From contig JBHIBA010000122.1 in NCBI GenBank assembly GCA_046758845.1, forward strand, positions 1-12,475: 12,475 nt of DNA, given 5' to 3'. This DNA is from JBHIBA01 sp046758845 (lineage in GTDB: Bacteria; UBA8248; JACPRG01; G963555815). Each line of letters opens with the position of its first letter. The first letter of the stretch is position 1. The notes below the pieces were generated by a model. That model saw only the letters and a program-made list of their open reading frames with translations, was not told where the DNA came from and made no database searches. This document shows positions 1 to 7,419 of this stretch, piece after piece. Position numbers and translations under genes: made by a program.

Positions 1-131
1 CAACCGCAGCTCGGCCGGCACGCAAGTGCCCAAAAAGCGCCCCCCGCAAAGAAGTCTCCTCTCAAATCTCCCTCGCGCCAGTGGGCGGGCTCACCGTCCG
101 TGTCTCATATGTCTTGAGCCAGTACAGCCCC

Positions 132-160
132 TTGACAGGTCGGCAAAATTGTCTTATTGT
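132..160 (+). promoter_or_regulatory. Candidate sigma70-type promoter of the decarboxylase operon
   Basis: A perfect -35 hexamer TTGACA (132-137) is followed after 17 bases by TATTGT (155-160), which matches four of six -10 consensus positions. It lies about 75-100 bases upstream of the TTG start of the carboxyltransferase gene, on the correct strand. This is the only well-spaced promoter-like pair I found ahead of the six-gene operon. The match is by eye and no transcription start is known. Confidence 0.5.
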
Positions 161-168
161 CTGATAAT
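156..168. promoter_or_regulatory. Candidate operator palindrome overlapping the -10 element
   Basis: ATTGTC-T-GATAAT is a 13-base imperfect palindrome with five of six arm pairs matching. It overlaps and follows the proposed -10 box. The first arm repeats an adjacent copy, giving the tandem ATTGTCTT/ATTGTCTG at 148-163. FCD-type GntR regulators commonly bind short AT-rich palindromes near promoters, and such a regulator is the last gene of this operon. That makes this a plausible autoregulatory site, but the assignment is inference. Confidence 0.35.
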
Positions 169-233
169 CATTCAATCGTGCGGCAACCTGGCCGCAGAGG
201 TCCTTGCCGTTTTGGAAATGAGGATGGAGCGCC

Positions 234-1778
234 TTGAAGTCTCTCATTGACGAGCTGCGGGAACGAGCCCAGAAAGCCCTTTTGGGCGGCGGCCGCGAGG
301 CCGCCGAAAAGCAGCACGCTCGAGGGAAGATGACCGCCCGGGAGCGGATCGAGTTTCTCCTGGACGAAGGCTCCTTCGTGGAGCTGGACGCCTTCGCTGA
401 ATCCCGAAGCACCGACTTCGGGATGGACCGCCGCCGGACCGCAGGCGACGGCGTCGTGACCGGAGCCGGTAAGATCGACGGGAACCAGGTCTATCTCTCT
501 TCGCAAGATTTCACCGCCCTCGGCGGTTCGCTGGGCGAGATGCACGCTGAGAAGATTTGCCGGGCCATGGACCTGGCGCTGCAAACCGGCTGCCCGTTCA
601 TCCAGATCAACGACTCGGGCGGGGCGCGGATTCACGAGGGCGTCAGCTCCCTGAACGGCTACGGGAATATTTTCCGCCGCAACACCCTGGCCTCGGGCGT
701 CATCCCGCAAATCGCCGTCATCCTGGGTCCCTGCGCCGGGGGAGCGGTTTACTCGCCGGCAATCTGTGACTTTATCTTTATGGTGACGGGCATCAGCAAC
801 ATGTTCGTGACGGGTCCCGACGTGATCAAAGCCGTTACGGGCGAAGACATCACCTTCGAGGATTTGGGCGGCCCCGCCGTCCACGGCAGCCTCAGCGGAG
901 TTACGCACTTCACCCTGTCCAGCGAGCGGGAATGCCTGTCGATGGTGAAGAAGCTTCTGAGCTTCCTTCCCTCCAACAACGTGGATGATCCCCCCAGGAG
1001 CGAGCCCGCGGACTATCCACCCATGGAGAACGAGGCCCTCGACCGTCTCATCCCCGAACGGCAGACAGAACCCTACGATGTCCACGACCTTATCGAAGGG
1101 GTCTTCGATAACGGCGATTTTCTCCAGGTCCACCCCGATTTCGCCAAGAACGTGGTGGTGGGGTTTGCCCGGCTCGGCGGCTTTGCCGTCGGCGTCATCG
1201 GCAACCAGCCCTCGGTCCTGGCTGGGGTCATGGACATCGACTCTTCGGACAAAGTGGCGCGGATGGTGCGCTTCTGCGACTCTTTCAACTTACCCATTAT
1301 CACCTTTGTGGACGTCCCGGGTTATCTTCCGGGGTCGCAGCAGGAGTTCGGCGGAATCATCCGGCATGGCGCCAAGGTCCTCTACGCTTACTCGGAGGCG
1401 ACGGTTCCCAAGATCAGTCTCATCGTTCGCAAGGCGTATGGGGGGGCCTACATCGCCTTCAGCAACCGGGACATGGGATTCGACCGGGTGCTGGCGTATC
1501 CGACGGCGGAGATCGCCGTGATGGGCCCTGAGGGAGCGGCCAACATCATCTTCCGGCGGGAGATCGCCAACGCCGAGGACCCCGAGGTGAAACGGCAAGA
1601 GCTGGTCGAAGAGTTTCGCAAAAAATTCTGCACGCCTTATTCAGCGGCGGCCCTGGGCTTTGTGGACTCCATCATCGAGCCGCGCTACACGCGCCGGGAG
1701 CTTCTCCGCGCCCTCGAGATGCTCCAGGGAAAACGGGAGAATCGGCCCCGCAAAAAGCACGGGAATATCCCCTTGTGA
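234..1778 (+). CDS. mmdA: Biotin-dependent acyl-CoA decarboxylase, carboxyltransferase (alpha) subunit
   Basis: This 514-residue protein is a full-length carboxyltransferase of the methylmalonyl-CoA decarboxylase alpha / propionyl-CoA carboxylase beta family. It moves the carboxyl group of an acyl-CoA onto biotin. The N-terminal half carries SGGARIHEG (128-136) and GPCAGGAVYSP (165-175). The C-terminal half carries KAYGGAYIAF (400-409) and EIAVMGPEGAANI. These glycine-rich stretches form the CoA and biotin oxyanion pockets in the family. The start is TTG at 234: an in-frame TGA at 219-221 excludes anything longer, and GGAG at 226-229 is a suitable binding site. The genes that follow are sodium-pump subunits and no biotin carboxylase is nearby, so decarboxylation is more likely than ATP-driven carboxylation. 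Methylmalonyl-CoA is the usual substrate, but malonyl-CoA or a related acyl-CoA cannot be excluded. Confidence 0.93.
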   Translation: MKSLIDELRERAQKALLGGGREAAEKQHARGKMTARERIEFLLDEGSFVELDAFAESRSTDFGMDRRRTAGDGVVTGAGKIDGNQVYLSSQDFTALGGSLGEMHAEKICRAMDLALQTGCPFIQINDSGGARIHEGVSSLNGYGNIFRRNTLASGVIPQIAVILGPCAGGAVYSPAICDFIFMVTGISNMFVTGPDVIKAVTGEDITFEDLGGPAVHGSLSGVTHFTLSSERECLSMVKKLLSFLPSNNVDDPPRSEPADYPPMENEALDRLIPERQTEPYDVHDLIEGVFDNGDFLQVHPDFAKNVVVGFARLGGFAVGVIGNQPSVLAGVMDIDSSDKVARMVRFCDSFNLPIITFVDVPGYLPGSQQEFGGIIRHGAKVLYAYSEATVPKISLIVRKAYGGAYIAFSNRDMGFDRVLAYPTAEIAVMGPEGAANIIFRREIANAEDPEVKRQELVEEFRKKFCTPYSAAALGFVDSIIEPRYTRRELLRALEMLQGKRENRPRKKHGNIPL

Positions 1779-1836
1779 CCGGACCCGTGCAACCGCGGCC
1801 CCGGTCCGACTCCCCAGACGGATGGGAGAGTGAGCC

Positions 1837-2181
1837 GTGAACTTGATGGGCCAGGGCATCTTGTTGACGGTCATCGGCATGGGAACGGTGTTTGTCGCCC
1901 TGGGGGCCCTGGCCGCTCTCATCCAGCTGATCGACTGGCTTGTAGGACGCTGGGAGGGCGGCAGCGCCTTCAAGAAACCGCAGAATGTTGGGAAGTCGGC
2001 GGTCGGGCGCGCCGAGGCCGGCGGTGAGGAATACCTCCTGCCCGTCATCGCTGCGGCCGTCGGCGCCTACGTGGAAGCCGAAGCCGCCCAGGTGTTTCTC
2101 CTACCTGTTGAGCGGCCCGACCGGTCTCGATGGGTCATGGAAGGCCGGGTCGCCGCCCTCTCCAGAAGGGAAGGGTCTTGA
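1837..2181 (+). CDS. mmdD: OadG/MmdD-type small membrane subunit of the Na+-pumping decarboxylase
   Basis: A 114-residue protein with one N-terminal membrane helix (about residues 8-32, rich in G, V, A and L) followed by a polar cytoplasmic tail. This is the layout of the gamma/delta subunit that holds the carboxyltransferase and membrane channel together. In the family the tail docks on the soluble subunit. Residues 73-94 contain an Ala-rich segment (AAAVGAYVEAEAAQVFLL). The start is GTG at 1837, with GGGAGAG at 1824-1830 as binding site. It sits 58 bases after the carboxyltransferase gene, and its stop codon overlaps the start of the biotin-carrier gene. The family is weakly conserved, so the call rests on topology, size and position as much as on sequence. 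Confidence 0.8.
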   Translation: MNLMGQGILLTVIGMGTVFVALGALAALIQLIDWLVGRWEGGSAFKKPQNVGKSAVGRAEAGGEEYLLPVIAAAVGAYVEAEAAQVFLLPVERPDRSRWVMEGRVAALSRREGS

Positions 2182-2591
2182 GAAAGTTCACGATTACTCA
2201 CAAAAACGTCACGTACGAGGTCGCCGTTGAGGAGGCCGGCGGTCCCGAGCATTTGCGGGTGGTCGTAGACGGGGTGGAGCACCTCGTGGACGTAGTGGTC
2301 GAGGAGTCCGAGGCCAGCCGGGGCGCTCCGGCCCCGCCGGTGCGCCGGCGTCCGGGAATCGCCGCCGGGCGGGCGGGCGAGGTCACTTCGCCTCTTCCGG
2401 GCAATATCCTCAAGGTTCTCGTCAAAGAAGGGGATGCGGTCAAGCCCGACACGGTGGTCTGCATCCTGGAGGCCATGAAGATGGAGACCCGAATCCAGGC
2501 GAACCAAGAGGGCAAGGTGGCCGAGGTGCTCGTGAACCCGGGTGACAAGGTGGAAGGGGGTCAGCTCCTCGCCCGCCTTGAACAGGCTTGA
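2178..2591 (+). CDS. mmdC: Biotin carboxyl carrier subunit of the decarboxylase
   Basis: A 137-residue biotin carrier protein. The C-terminal biotinyl domain (about residues 68-137) carries the canonical EAMKM motif, with the biotin-accepting lysine at residue 101 (codon 2478-2480), plus VNPGDKVEGGQLL. The N-terminal part (KFTITHKNVTYEVAVEE) and a Pro/Ala/Arg-rich linker match stand-alone gamma subunits of decarboxylase pumps. I chose TTG at 2178, which overlaps the previous stop in a TTGA junction. It has the purine-rich site AGAAGGGAAGG just upstream and gives the normal family N-terminus. A longer reading from ATG 2130 would add 16 unrelated residues inside the preceding gene. The carrier shuttles CO2 from the carboxyltransferase to the membrane subunit. 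A biotin ligase must be supplied from elsewhere. Confidence 0.92.
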   Translation: MRKFTITHKNVTYEVAVEEAGGPEHLRVVVDGVEHLVDVVVEESEASRGAPAPPVRRRPGIAAGRAGEVTSPLPGNILKVLVKEGDAVKPDTVVCILEAMKMETRIQANQEGKVAEVLVNPGDKVEGGQLLARLEQA

Positions 2592-2614
2592 CTCGAAACG
2601 GGAGAAGGTGAACG

Positions 2615-3742
2615 GTGGACGTCCTGGGCTCCGCCCTCATTCGTTTTCTGGGACAAACGGGGATTTGGAACTTGGCGTGGCCTCACGCCACGATGCTCCT
2701 CATCGGCGGGATCCTCGTCTATCTGGCGATCCGCAAGGGGTTCGAGCCGCTCCTGCTCCTGCCCATCGGGATCGGCGCCGTGCTTTCCAACCTCCCCATG
2801 GGCGGCATGTTCGCAGAGGGCGGACTGCTGTACTACTTCTATTTCGGCGTCAAGCTCGGCATCTTCCCGCCTCTCATCTTTCTGGGGATCGGCGCCCTCA
2901 CCGATTTCGGACCCCTTCTGGCGAACCCCAAGACGATCTTCCTGGGCGCCGCCGCCCAGTTCGGGATCTTTGGAACTCTCCTCGGGGCGCTGGCGTTGGG
3001 ATTCAACCCCGCAGAAGCAAGCTCCATCGGAATCATCGGGGGGGCGGACGGCCCGACAGCCATCTACCTGACCTCCAAGCTCGCCCCCCATCTCCTGGGC
3101 CCGGTGGCTGTCGCGGCCTATTCCTACATGGCCCTGGTTCCGATCATCCAACCCCCCATCATGAAGGCCCTGACGACGCCCGCGGAGCGGAGGGTGGTGA
3201 TGGTCCAGCGCAAGCCGGTGTCCAAACCGGCCCGGATCCTGTTCCCCATCGTCAGCCTGTTCTTCACCGGGCTGGTTCTCCCCTCCGCTGCGCCCCTTGT
3301 GGGAATGTTGATGCTCGGCAACCTGTTCCGCGAATGCGGTGTGGTGGACCGCCTGCTGAGGACGACGGAGAACGAGCTGTTGAACATCGTCACGATTCTC
3401 CTCGGCCTTTCGGTCGGCGCGTCGATGACGGCGGAGCGGTTCGTGAACATGGAAACCCTCTTCATCATCGTTTTGGGATTCGTCGCCTTCTCCATCGGGA
3501 CGGCGACGGGCGTCGTCTTCGGAAAGATCATGGCGGCCCTTTCGAAGGACGCCATCAATCCCCTCATCGGGGCGGCGGGCGTGTCGGCCGTTCCCATGGC
3601 GGCCAGGGTCGTGCAGAAGGTCGGCCAGGAAGCGGACCGTCACAACTTCCTTCTCATGCACGCCATGGGCCCCAACGTGGCCGGGGTGATCGGTTCGGCC
3701 ATCGCCGCCGGCGTGCTGCTGTCGTTGGTGGGGGGAGGCTGA
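2615..3742 (+). CDS. mmdB: Na+-translocating decarboxylase beta subunit (OadB/MmdB family)
   Basis: A 375-residue polytopic membrane protein that decarboxylates carboxybiotin and couples this to Na+ export. The family signature GIIGGADGPTAIY is present, with Asp145 matching the essential channel aspartate of OadB. The late helix motif HAMGPNVAGVIGSAIAAG is also present, with Asn354. Both are the best conserved stretches of the family. Hydrophobic segments run along the entire chain, and the length is normal. The start is GTG at 2615, preceded by GGAGAAGGTGA and 23 bases after the carrier gene. The conserved ion-site residues argue that the pump is functional rather than a relic. Confidence 0.95.
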   Translation: MDVLGSALIRFLGQTGIWNLAWPHATMLLIGGILVYLAIRKGFEPLLLLPIGIGAVLSNLPMGGMFAEGGLLYYFYFGVKLGIFPPLIFLGIGALTDFGPLLANPKTIFLGAAAQFGIFGTLLGALALGFNPAEASSIGIIGGADGPTAIYLTSKLAPHLLGPVAVAAYSYMALVPIIQPPIMKALTTPAERRVVMVQRKPVSKPARILFPIVSLFFTGLVLPSAAPLVGMLMLGNLFRECGVVDRLLRTTENELLNIVTILLGLSVGASMTAERFVNMETLFIIVLGFVAFSIGTATGVVFGKIMAALSKDAINPLIGAAGVSAVPMAARVVQKVGQEADRHNFLLMHAMGPNVAGVIGSAIAAGVLLSLVGGG

Positions 3743-3764
3743 GCGGACGGACGGAGGTAATTTT

Positions 3765-4955
3765 ATGGCTGGCGCCCTGGACGGAATCCGCGTCCTGGAC
3801 CTCACCCGCATCCTGGCGGGCCCCTACGCGACGATGATGCTGGCGGATCTGGGGGCGGAGGTCATCAAGATCGAGATGCCCGGAACGGGGGACGACACGC
3901 GGGGCTGGGGTCCGCCCTTCGTGGAGGGCGAGAGCACGTACTTCTTCAGCATCAACCGAAACAAGAAAAGCCTCACCCTGGACCTGAAAAGCGGGAAGGG
4001 GAAGGAGATCCTTACGAACCTCATCGAACGGTCGGACGTCGTGGCCGAAAACTTCCGGCCCGGGACGATGGAGAAGCTGGGGTTCGGCTACGAGCGCATC
4101 CGGGAGATCAACCCGCGCGTTGTCTACGCCTCAGTGTCCGGCTTCGGCCATACAGGCCCGCTGGCGAAGCGCCCGGGATACGACGTCGTGGCCCAGGGAG
4201 AGGGGGGCGTGATGAGCCTCACCGGCGCGCCGGAGGGTCCGCCCGCGAAGGTCGGGGTCTCCATGGCCGACATCACGGCGGGCATGCTGGCCGTCCACGG
4301 CATCCTGGCGGCCCTGATCGCAAGGGAGCGGACGGGCGCCGGGCAGAAGGTGGACATCGGTCTGTTGGACGGCCAGGTCGCCCTGCTGACCTACCAGGCG
4401 GGAATCTATTTCGCCACCGGGAAGGCGCCGAAACGGCTCGGCAACGCCCACCCCAGCATCGTGCCCTACGAGACCTTCGAGTGCGCCGACGGATTCATCA
4501 ACCTCGGCGTGGGCAACGACGCCCTGTGGGAGAAGTTCTGCGAGGTCGTCCAGCGGCCGGAACTGGCTCACGACCCCCGCTATGAGAAGAACGCCGACCG
4601 GGTGCGCCACCACGGCGACCTGAAAGCGATCCTGGACGAGATGTTCATCGCCCACCCGAGGGGGTACTGGCTGGAGAAGCTGGACGCGGCCGGGGTCCCC
4701 TGCGGCTCCATCAACACGCTGGACCGCGTCCTGACGCATCCCCAGGTGTTGGCCAGAGAGATGGTGGTGGAGGTGGAGCATCCGGTGGCCGGCCGCACGA
4801 AGCTCACCGGCGCGCCCGTCAAGCTCTCAGAGACGCCGGCGCGCATCCGCACGCCCCCGCCGCTACTCGGCCAGCACAACGAGGAGATCCTCTCGGACGT
4901 CCTCGGGCTTTCTCCTTCGGAGATCGGGGCGCTTAAATCGGAAGGGGTGGTGTAA
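3765..4955 (+). CDS. CaiB/BaiF family (class III) CoA-transferase
   Basis: A 396-residue class III CoA-transferase that swaps CoA between an acyl-CoA and a free carboxylic acid. The N-terminus (GIRVLDLTRILAGPYATMML, followed by LGAEVIKIE), the segment VVAENFRPGTMEKLG and SGFGHTGPLAKRPGYD are typical of the family. Asp169, in SMADITAG, occupies the place and number of the catalytic aspartate of formyl-CoA transferase. The ATG at 3765 has a strong GGAGGT site six bases upstream, and the gene lies 22 bases after the Na+ channel gene. The position implies that it supplies the decarboxylase with its CoA ester, perhaps by recycling CoA from the product. Substrate identity cannot be read from sequence. 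Confidence 0.92.
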   Translation: MAGALDGIRVLDLTRILAGPYATMMLADLGAEVIKIEMPGTGDDTRGWGPPFVEGESTYFFSINRNKKSLTLDLKSGKGKEILTNLIERSDVVAENFRPGTMEKLGFGYERIREINPRVVYASVSGFGHTGPLAKRPGYDVVAQGEGGVMSLTGAPEGPPAKVGVSMADITAGMLAVHGILAALIARERTGAGQKVDIGLLDGQVALLTYQAGIYFATGKAPKRLGNAHPSIVPYETFECADGFINLGVGNDALWEKFCEVVQRPELAHDPRYEKNADRVRHHGDLKAILDEMFIAHPRGYWLEKLDAAGVPCGSINTLDRVLTHPQVLAREMVVEVEHPVAGRTKLTGAPVKLSETPARIRTPPPLLGQHNEEILSDVLGLSPSEIGALKSEGVV

Positions 4956-4959
4956 GGGT

Positions 4960-5688
4960 ATGCCTGAGAATTCGGGCGCCCAGCCGAGCCTTCCGGGCTT
5001 CCAGCGGGTCCGCCCCCGGCCGGTGAGCCGGGCGGTAGCGGCCGAGATCCGAAAGGCCATCTTGGAGGGACGCCTCGGCGCAGGCCAGCGGCTGGTTGAG
5101 AAGGTCCTGACGGCCACCTTCGGCGTTAGCCGGACTTCCGTTCGCGAAGCGCTGAAGGAGTTGGAGGCGCAGGGATATATCTCCCTCGTTCCCCACAAGG
5201 GCGCCTTCGTGAGCCAGCCGACGGAGGAAGAGATCCGGGACCTGTACGCCGTCGCGTCCGTTCTGGAAGGGCTGGCGGCCCGTCTGGCAGCCGTCCGGAT
5301 GACGGACGAAGAGCTGGAGCGGCTTCGCGGGATCACCGTCTCTTTGGAGAAGTGCCGGCTCAAGGGCGACATCGACGGCTACTACCACCACAACCACCTG
5401 TTCCACCGGACTTTCGTTGCGGCCTGCGGCAACGCGAGTCTTCTGGAGTTGGCGGAGTGGGTCAGGTCCCAGATCGTCAAGACGCGCATTCTCTCCCATG
5501 AGGTCCCGGACCGCCTGGATCAGTCCATGCGGGAACACCGGGGGATCCTCTCCGCCTTTCTCCGCCGGGACCCCGTCCGAGCGGAGAAGCGCGTCGTCCG
5601 CCACCTGGAAAATCAGGAGCGGGCCTTTCTTTCCCTGATGACGCCCCAGTCCAGACAGCGGCGCGCAAAAAGAAACCGCTCGTTCTGA
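4960..5688 (+). CDS. GntR family transcriptional regulator, FCD (FadR-type) subfamily
   Basis: A 242-residue regulator. A winged helix-turn-helix occupies about residues 20-85, with SRAVAAEIRKAILEGRLGAGQRL, then FGVSRTSVREALKELEAQG as the recognition region. An FCD ligand-binding domain follows. Its likely metal/ligand residues are Asn145 and His149 (NHLFH), His193 (EHRG) and His215 (VRHLEN). FCD proteins usually sense small carboxylates. The ATG at 4960 is four bases after the CoA-transferase stop, so the two are probably coupled in translation. It probably represses its own operon and is relieved by the acid that the operon consumes; this is inference from position. The C-terminus is basic (RRAKRNRS). 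Confidence 0.92.
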   Translation: MPENSGAQPSLPGFQRVRPRPVSRAVAAEIRKAILEGRLGAGQRLVEKVLTATFGVSRTSVREALKELEAQGYISLVPHKGAFVSQPTEEEIRDLYAVASVLEGLAARLAAVRMTDEELERLRGITVSLEKCRLKGDIDGYYHHNHLFHRTFVAACGNASLLELAEWVRSQIVKTRILSHEVPDRLDQSMREHRGILSAFLRRDPVRAEKRVVRHLENQERAFLSLMTPQSRQRRAKRNRSF

Positions 5689-5922
5689 CCGGCGGTTGCG
5701 GTGCATACCGAACCCATCGAAAATCCGCTTGTCTCGGGACCAAATGATCCTCCTGGGGTCCTGCGAATCAATAGATCCGATGTAGAATGCCCGATGGGCC
5801 CGGCGCTGTTGCAAGAACCGGCTTACGGATTGACACTTCCCATCCGGCTCCCCGCGATGTAAAATTACTGTATTGGTGAAGCAGCTTGGCGCATGCGGGC
5901 AATCGACCGGGGGGGAGAGGTG

Positions 5923-6303
5923 TTGAAAGGATCGGCGAAGAGGGCAATCGCCGGAATCGTGGCCATCCTGTGCCTTGCCGGGGCAATCAGGTTCGCCCCT
6001 TGGCTTCCCCATGATCACCCCCGTCCCGCCGTAGATCCCCATTTTCACAAGCTCACCTTCAAGGATCAGGAGTGGTTCATCGTCCTCATCCCCGTTGGCA
6101 ACTGGAACGAAATGATTTTGGTTTCAGCGAAAAGCCGTCTGACTTCCGATCCGGGCCAATTGACCGTGCATGGGCACGAGGTTCCAGGGATCGTCCAATC
6201 ACTCACAAGCCTTTGGCCCCCTGAGCAGCGGGGGGCTGTTTCGACCGCCCCCATTGTTCTTGCCCTTCCCCTCGTGAACGACCTCCGAGAAAGACCCTCC
6301 TGA
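5923..6303 (+). CDS. Small His-rich exported or membrane-anchored protein of unknown family
   Basis: I do not recognise this protein. Read from TTG 5923 it has 126 residues: a basic start (KGSAKR), a hydrophobic helix at about 8-25 (signal or anchor), then a periplasmic part. Right after the helix lie His30-Asp-His32 and His40-Phe-His42, and later His83-Gly-His85, so metal binding is possible. A middle segment, WFIVLIPVGNWNEMILVS, is strongly hydrophobic. GGGGGAG at 5911-5917 fits the TTG. GTG at 5920 or ATG at 5893 are alternative starts, giving up to 136 residues, with poorer spacing or no clear binding site. It precedes the copper-type genes by about 190 bases. Whether it belongs with them is unproven. 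Confidence 0.6.
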   Translation: MKGSAKRAIAGIVAILCLAGAIRFAPWLPHDHPRPAVDPHFHKLTFKDQEWFIVLIPVGNWNEMILVSAKSRLTSDPGQLTVHGHEVPGIVQSLTSLWPPEQRGAVSTAPIVLALPLVNDLRERPS

Positions 6304-6347
6304 CCCATCCTGGCTGTGCAGCTCGGACATTCCGAGATTTCGCACAT

Positions 6348-6431
6348 CAGGCGAGGATGGTTACCCTCTTAGGCCGCGGCAAGGCTGACCTTCTGCCGCC
6401 TTCGGAAGATCGTCTATAGCGTCCTCGCCTG
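6348..6431 (+). other. Structured intergenic element with a 10-base inverted repeat
   Basis: CAGGCGAGGA (6348-6357) and TCCTCGCCTG (6422-6431) are exact reverse complements. They enclose 64 bases that hold an inner stem GCGGCA/TGCCGC around 6376-6398. The element lies in the untranslated stretch before the beta-barrel gene, about 60 bases ahead of its start. A small hairpin CTCGGA/TCCGAG also lies at about 6322-6336. It could be a leader RNA fold or an end-of-transcript structure for the upstream gene. No known riboswitch consensus was recognised. Confidence 0.35.
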
Positions 6432-6492
6432 GCGCGGTTCACTGCCATTTGGATGGGTCTATTTGCCGATCCAACGCCAGGAGGGATTTCCA

Positions 6493-7419
6493 GTGAAATT
6501 CGTCCGTGGATTGAAATTCGAATCAAAACTAACGGGACTGCTGGCCGCTCTCGTTGCGACGCTCGTCCTGGCCACCAGTACCGCGGCTTCTGCCCATGGT
6601 ATCGTCGGGCCCCGGTTGTTCCCGGAGCCCTTCGCCACAGAGGATGCCAATCCGGCCAACGAGTTCGTCATCGCGAAGCCCTCGTATCTCCCGACCGAGG
6701 AAGGTCACGAGTTCGAGTACGAGTTTCTCGTCGAGAAAACCATCTTCGAGAGGACGAGCATCGGGTTTGAGAGCGGCTACGTTCGGGAAAAGGAGGAAGA
6801 GGAGAGCGAGAGTGGGTTCGAGAACCTGGAGGTCTTCATCAAGCAGGCCTTCTTCAAGAGCCCGATGCACGAGTTTATCTTCTCAGGGATCCTTGCAGGT
6901 GAGATTAATACGGGGGACGAAGACATCGGGGCGGAAGAACTGCCCGCCGTGGAGGTGAGGTTCTCCGTGGGGAAGGGCCTCGGCGACATCCCCGACAACC
7001 TGAAATACCTGCGGCCCATTTCTATTCAGGCGGACTCGGGCATCACGATCCCCATCGGAAGCGGCACAGAGGAGGAAACCGCCGACGTCCTTTCGTACAA
7101 TTTCACCCTTGTCTACAGCATGCTCTATCTGGCAACCATGGTGAAGGACCTCGGTCTTCCCTACTTTTTCAACCGTCTCTTTCCCGTCGTTGAGTTCAAT
7201 TTCCAGACCACCCTCCAGGGTCCCGAAAGGGAAGGCACGTCGGGGTTCATCCGGCCGGGGTTCTTCTGGGTGGGGAAGTTCTTCGAGGCCGGTTTAGCGG
7301 CGAACGTGCCCATCGACAATGAGGAGAGTGACGGCACCGGATTCGTGGGTATTTTCACCATCTTTCTAGACGACGTGTTTCCCGCGCTGAGAAAGCCCCT
7401 TTTCAAGTGGATACGGTGA
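6493..7419 (+). CDS. Predicted outer-membrane beta-barrel protein of a copper-type locus
   Basis: A 308-residue exported protein with a clear signal peptide: a basic start, a hydrophobic core at about 14-28, and ASA|H cleavage after residue 34. The mature part has alternating hydrophobic/polar strands with many aromatic residues (EFEYEFLVEKTIF, FEFIF-like and FQTTLQG segments) and acidic loops such as EKEEEESESG, as expected of a Gram-negative outer-membrane barrel. The mature N-terminus begins HGIVGPRLFPEPFATEDANP. I chose GTG 6493 because AGGAGGG at 6479-6485 sits at ideal spacing; an upstream TTG (6463) would add 10 residues that break the signal peptide. The gene overlaps the CopC-like gene. 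No enzyme motif was found. A role in metal passage across the outer membrane is inferred from its neighbours only. Confidence 0.75.
   Translation: MKFVRGLKFESKLTGLLAALVATLVLATSTAASAHGIVGPRLFPEPFATEDANPANEFVIAKPSYLPTEEGHEFEYEFLVEKTIFERTSIGFESGYVREKEEEESESGFENLEVFIKQAFFKSPMHEFIFSGILAGEINTGDEDIGAEELPAVEVRFSVGKGLGDIPDNLKYLRPISIQADSGITIPIGSGTEEETADVLSYNFTLVYSMLYLATMVKDLGLPYFFNRLFPVVEFNFQTTLQGPEREGTSGFIRPGFFWVGKFFEAGLAANVPIDNEESDGTGFVGIFTIFLDDVFPALRKPLFKWIR

Noticed and set aside
88..120. GGCTCA/TGAGCC inverted repeat as terminator of an upstream gene
   Set aside because: The arms are only six bases with a 21-base loop and no T-tract, so chance is a sufficient explanation.
26..250. Short + frame at the window start
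   Set aside because: It has no clear binding site, overlaps the proposed promoter and the true mmdA start, and gives a composition unlike a protein.
168..1133. Long open frame on the - strand
   Set aside because: It lies fully opposite the carboxyltransferase gene. Its Gly/His/Asp/Val-rich composition is typical of an antisense shadow in GC-rich DNA, and no family is recognisable.
1780..1808. CGGACC/GGTCCG hairpin between mmdA and mmdD
   Set aside because: It has a six-base stem, a large loop and no T-tract, inside what looks like one operon. It is too weak to call a terminator.
2561..3811. 416-codon - strand frame and an overlapping 431-codon + frame (2542-3837)
   Set aside because: Both cover the clearly conserved OadB gene. 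Their products are rich in Arg, His, Gly and Pro or Asp without membrane or domain patterns, so they are shadows.
5830..5865. TTGACA (5830-5835) as a promoter for the His-rich gene
   Set aside because: The only AT-rich candidate for -10, TGTAAAAT, is 22-24 bases away, too far for a sigma70 promoter. No other partner was found.
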